Shown: positions 62,740-64,000 of the stretch, piece by piece
Layout of the letters: every line of letters begins with the position of its first letter
How positions within the stretch are numbered: position 1 is the stretch's first letter
Assembly: GCF_040869045.1 (NCBI RefSeq)
Contig: NC_090319.1
Coordinates: 174,752,645-174,816,644, forward strand
Direction of reading: 5' to 3'
Length of the DNA: 64,000 nt
From: Eurosta solidaginis
Taxonomy: Eukaryota > Arthropoda > Insecta > Diptera > Tephritidae
Position numbers and translations under genes: made by a program
The notes under the pieces: model-generated
What the model saw: only the letters and a program-made list of their open reading frames with translations
What the model was told of the DNA's origin: nothing
Databases searched by the model: none

Positions 62740-64000
62740 TATACTCAGTTGAGCAGAGCTCACAGAGTATATTAACTTTGATTGGATAACGGTTGGTTGT
62801 ATAGGTATAAAGGAATCGAGATAGATATAGACTTCCATATATCAAAATCATCAGTATCGAAAAAAAATTTGATTGAGCCATGTCCGTCCGTCCGTCCGTC
62901 TGTCCGTTAACACGATAACTTGAGTAAATTTTTGAGGTATCTTGATGAAATTTTGTATGTAGATTCCTGGGCACTCATCTCAGATCGCTATTTAAAATGA
63001 ACGATATCGGACTATAACCACGCCCACTTTTTCGATATCGAAAATTTCGAAAAACCGAAAAAATGCGATAATTCATTGCCAAAGGCGGTTAAAGCGATGA
63101 AACTTGGTAGATGGGTTGACGTTATAACGCAGAATAGAAAATTAGTACGATTTTGGACAATGGGCGTGGCACCGCCCACTTTTACAAGAAGGTAATTTAA
63201 AAGTTTTGCAAACTGTAATTCATTCAAGATATCATGATGAAATTTGGCAGGAACTTTATTACTATTACTATATATGTGCTAAATAAAAATTAGCAAAATT
63301 GGATGAAGAACACGCCCACTTTTTAAAAAAAATTTTTTTTAAATTCAAATTTTAACAAAAAATTTAATATCTTTACTGTATATAAGTAAATTAAGTCAAA
63401 ATTCAACTCCAGTAATGATATAATGCAACAAAATACAAAAATAAAAGAAAATTTCAAAATGGGCGTGGCTCCGCCCATTTTCATTTAGTTTGTCTAGAAT
63501 ACTTTTAATGCCATAAGTCGAACAAAAATTTACCAATCCTTCTCAAGTTTGGTAGGGGCATAGATTCTATGACGGTAACTGTTCTCTATGAAAATGAGCG
63601 AAATCGGTGGAAGCCACGCCCAGTTTTTATACACAGTCCACCGTATGTCCTACCGCTCGGCCGTTAACACAATAACTTGAGCAAATCCGATATATCTTTA
63701 CTAAACTTAGTCCACGTACTTATCTGAACTCACTTTATCTTGGTATAAAAAATGGCCGAAATCCGACCATAACCACGCCCACTTTATCGATATCGAAAAA
63801 TTCGAAAAATGAAAAAAATGCTATAATTCTATACCAAATACGAAAAAAGGGATGAAACATGGTAACTGGATTGGTTTATTGACGCAAAATATAACTTTGG
63901 AAAAAACTTTGTAAAATGGGTGTGACACCTACCATATTAAGTAGAAGAAAATGAAAAAGTTCTACAAGGCGAAATCAACAGCCCTTGGAATCTTGGCAGG
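62740..64000 (+). repeat. family B repeat, inverted copy running off the window
   Basis: Hairpin 62740-62771 (TATACTC/GAGTATA with inner stem TGAGC/GCTCA), AACTTTGATTGGATAACGG, CCATGTCCGTCCGTCCGTCC (62879 on), TTGAGGTATCTTGATGAAAT, then units with GGGCGTGGCACCGCCCAC and CACGCCCACTTTTT. Opposite in orientation to the copy at 59839-61054. No gene. Confidence 0.88.

Overview
This is a gene-poor, repeat-dominated stretch of an insect genome, most likely a higher fly and probably a tephritid fruit fly. The evidence is the mix of BEL/Pao, copia, 412/mdg1-like gypsy, R1, LOA-like, hAT and Helitron elements, copia primer sites that match the fly initiator tRNA-Met, 60-75 bp introns, and dispersed GTCC/GTCT repeats of the kind described in dipterans. 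The species assignment is inference. I see no ordinary host gene, tRNA, rRNA or CRISPR array.

Bases 1-35636 are one long tandem array of a repeat I call family A. Its core is a monomer of about 152 bp. Every 1-4 kb the monomers are interrupted by a conserved head: a terminal hairpin, a conserved segment, then a GTCC/GTCT run. From 7.6 kb rightward the heads occur in three diagnostic variants (V, S, A) that recur mostly in the order V-S-A, giving a higher-order period of about 4-4.5 kb. Embedded in the array are a seven-copy 128/129-bp tandem repeat (1902-2805), a broken Helitron Rep gene that still shows two clean GT-AG introns (3079-4604), a young near-complete BEL/Pao element on the minus strand (19321-28338, two 853-bp LTRs, CCATT target duplication), and a copia element with 152-bp LTRs (31078-35298, GTATA duplication).

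Bases 35637-64000 belong to a second dispersed repeat family, B, with the same plan as A but a different sequence: a hairpin, the GTCC/GTCT run, then units of about 306 bp rich in GGGCGTGG/CCACGCCC. A second copia element (35842-40014, ATTAC duplication) sits in one B copy. A decayed hAT element (41425-44394, 13-bp inverted ends, perfect GGTACATA duplication) follows. Next comes an R1-clade retrotransposon placed directly against a (TAA)n microsatellite. It is split by two later insertions: a 412/mdg1-like gypsy element (46233-51572) and a full-length LOA-like element on the minus strand (52793-58316, 17-bp duplication). R1 resumes at 58334 and ends in an A/T tail near 59838. The right end holds another B copy, an eight-unit 129-bp tandem array (61627-62640), and an inverted B copy running off the window.

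The coding parts are all transposon-derived. Most are broken. The best preserved are BEL gag and pol (separated by one in-frame TAA), the BEL third reading frame with a Gag-like zinc cluster, the long copia pol frame at 32209-35118, and the RNase H frame of the LOA-like element.
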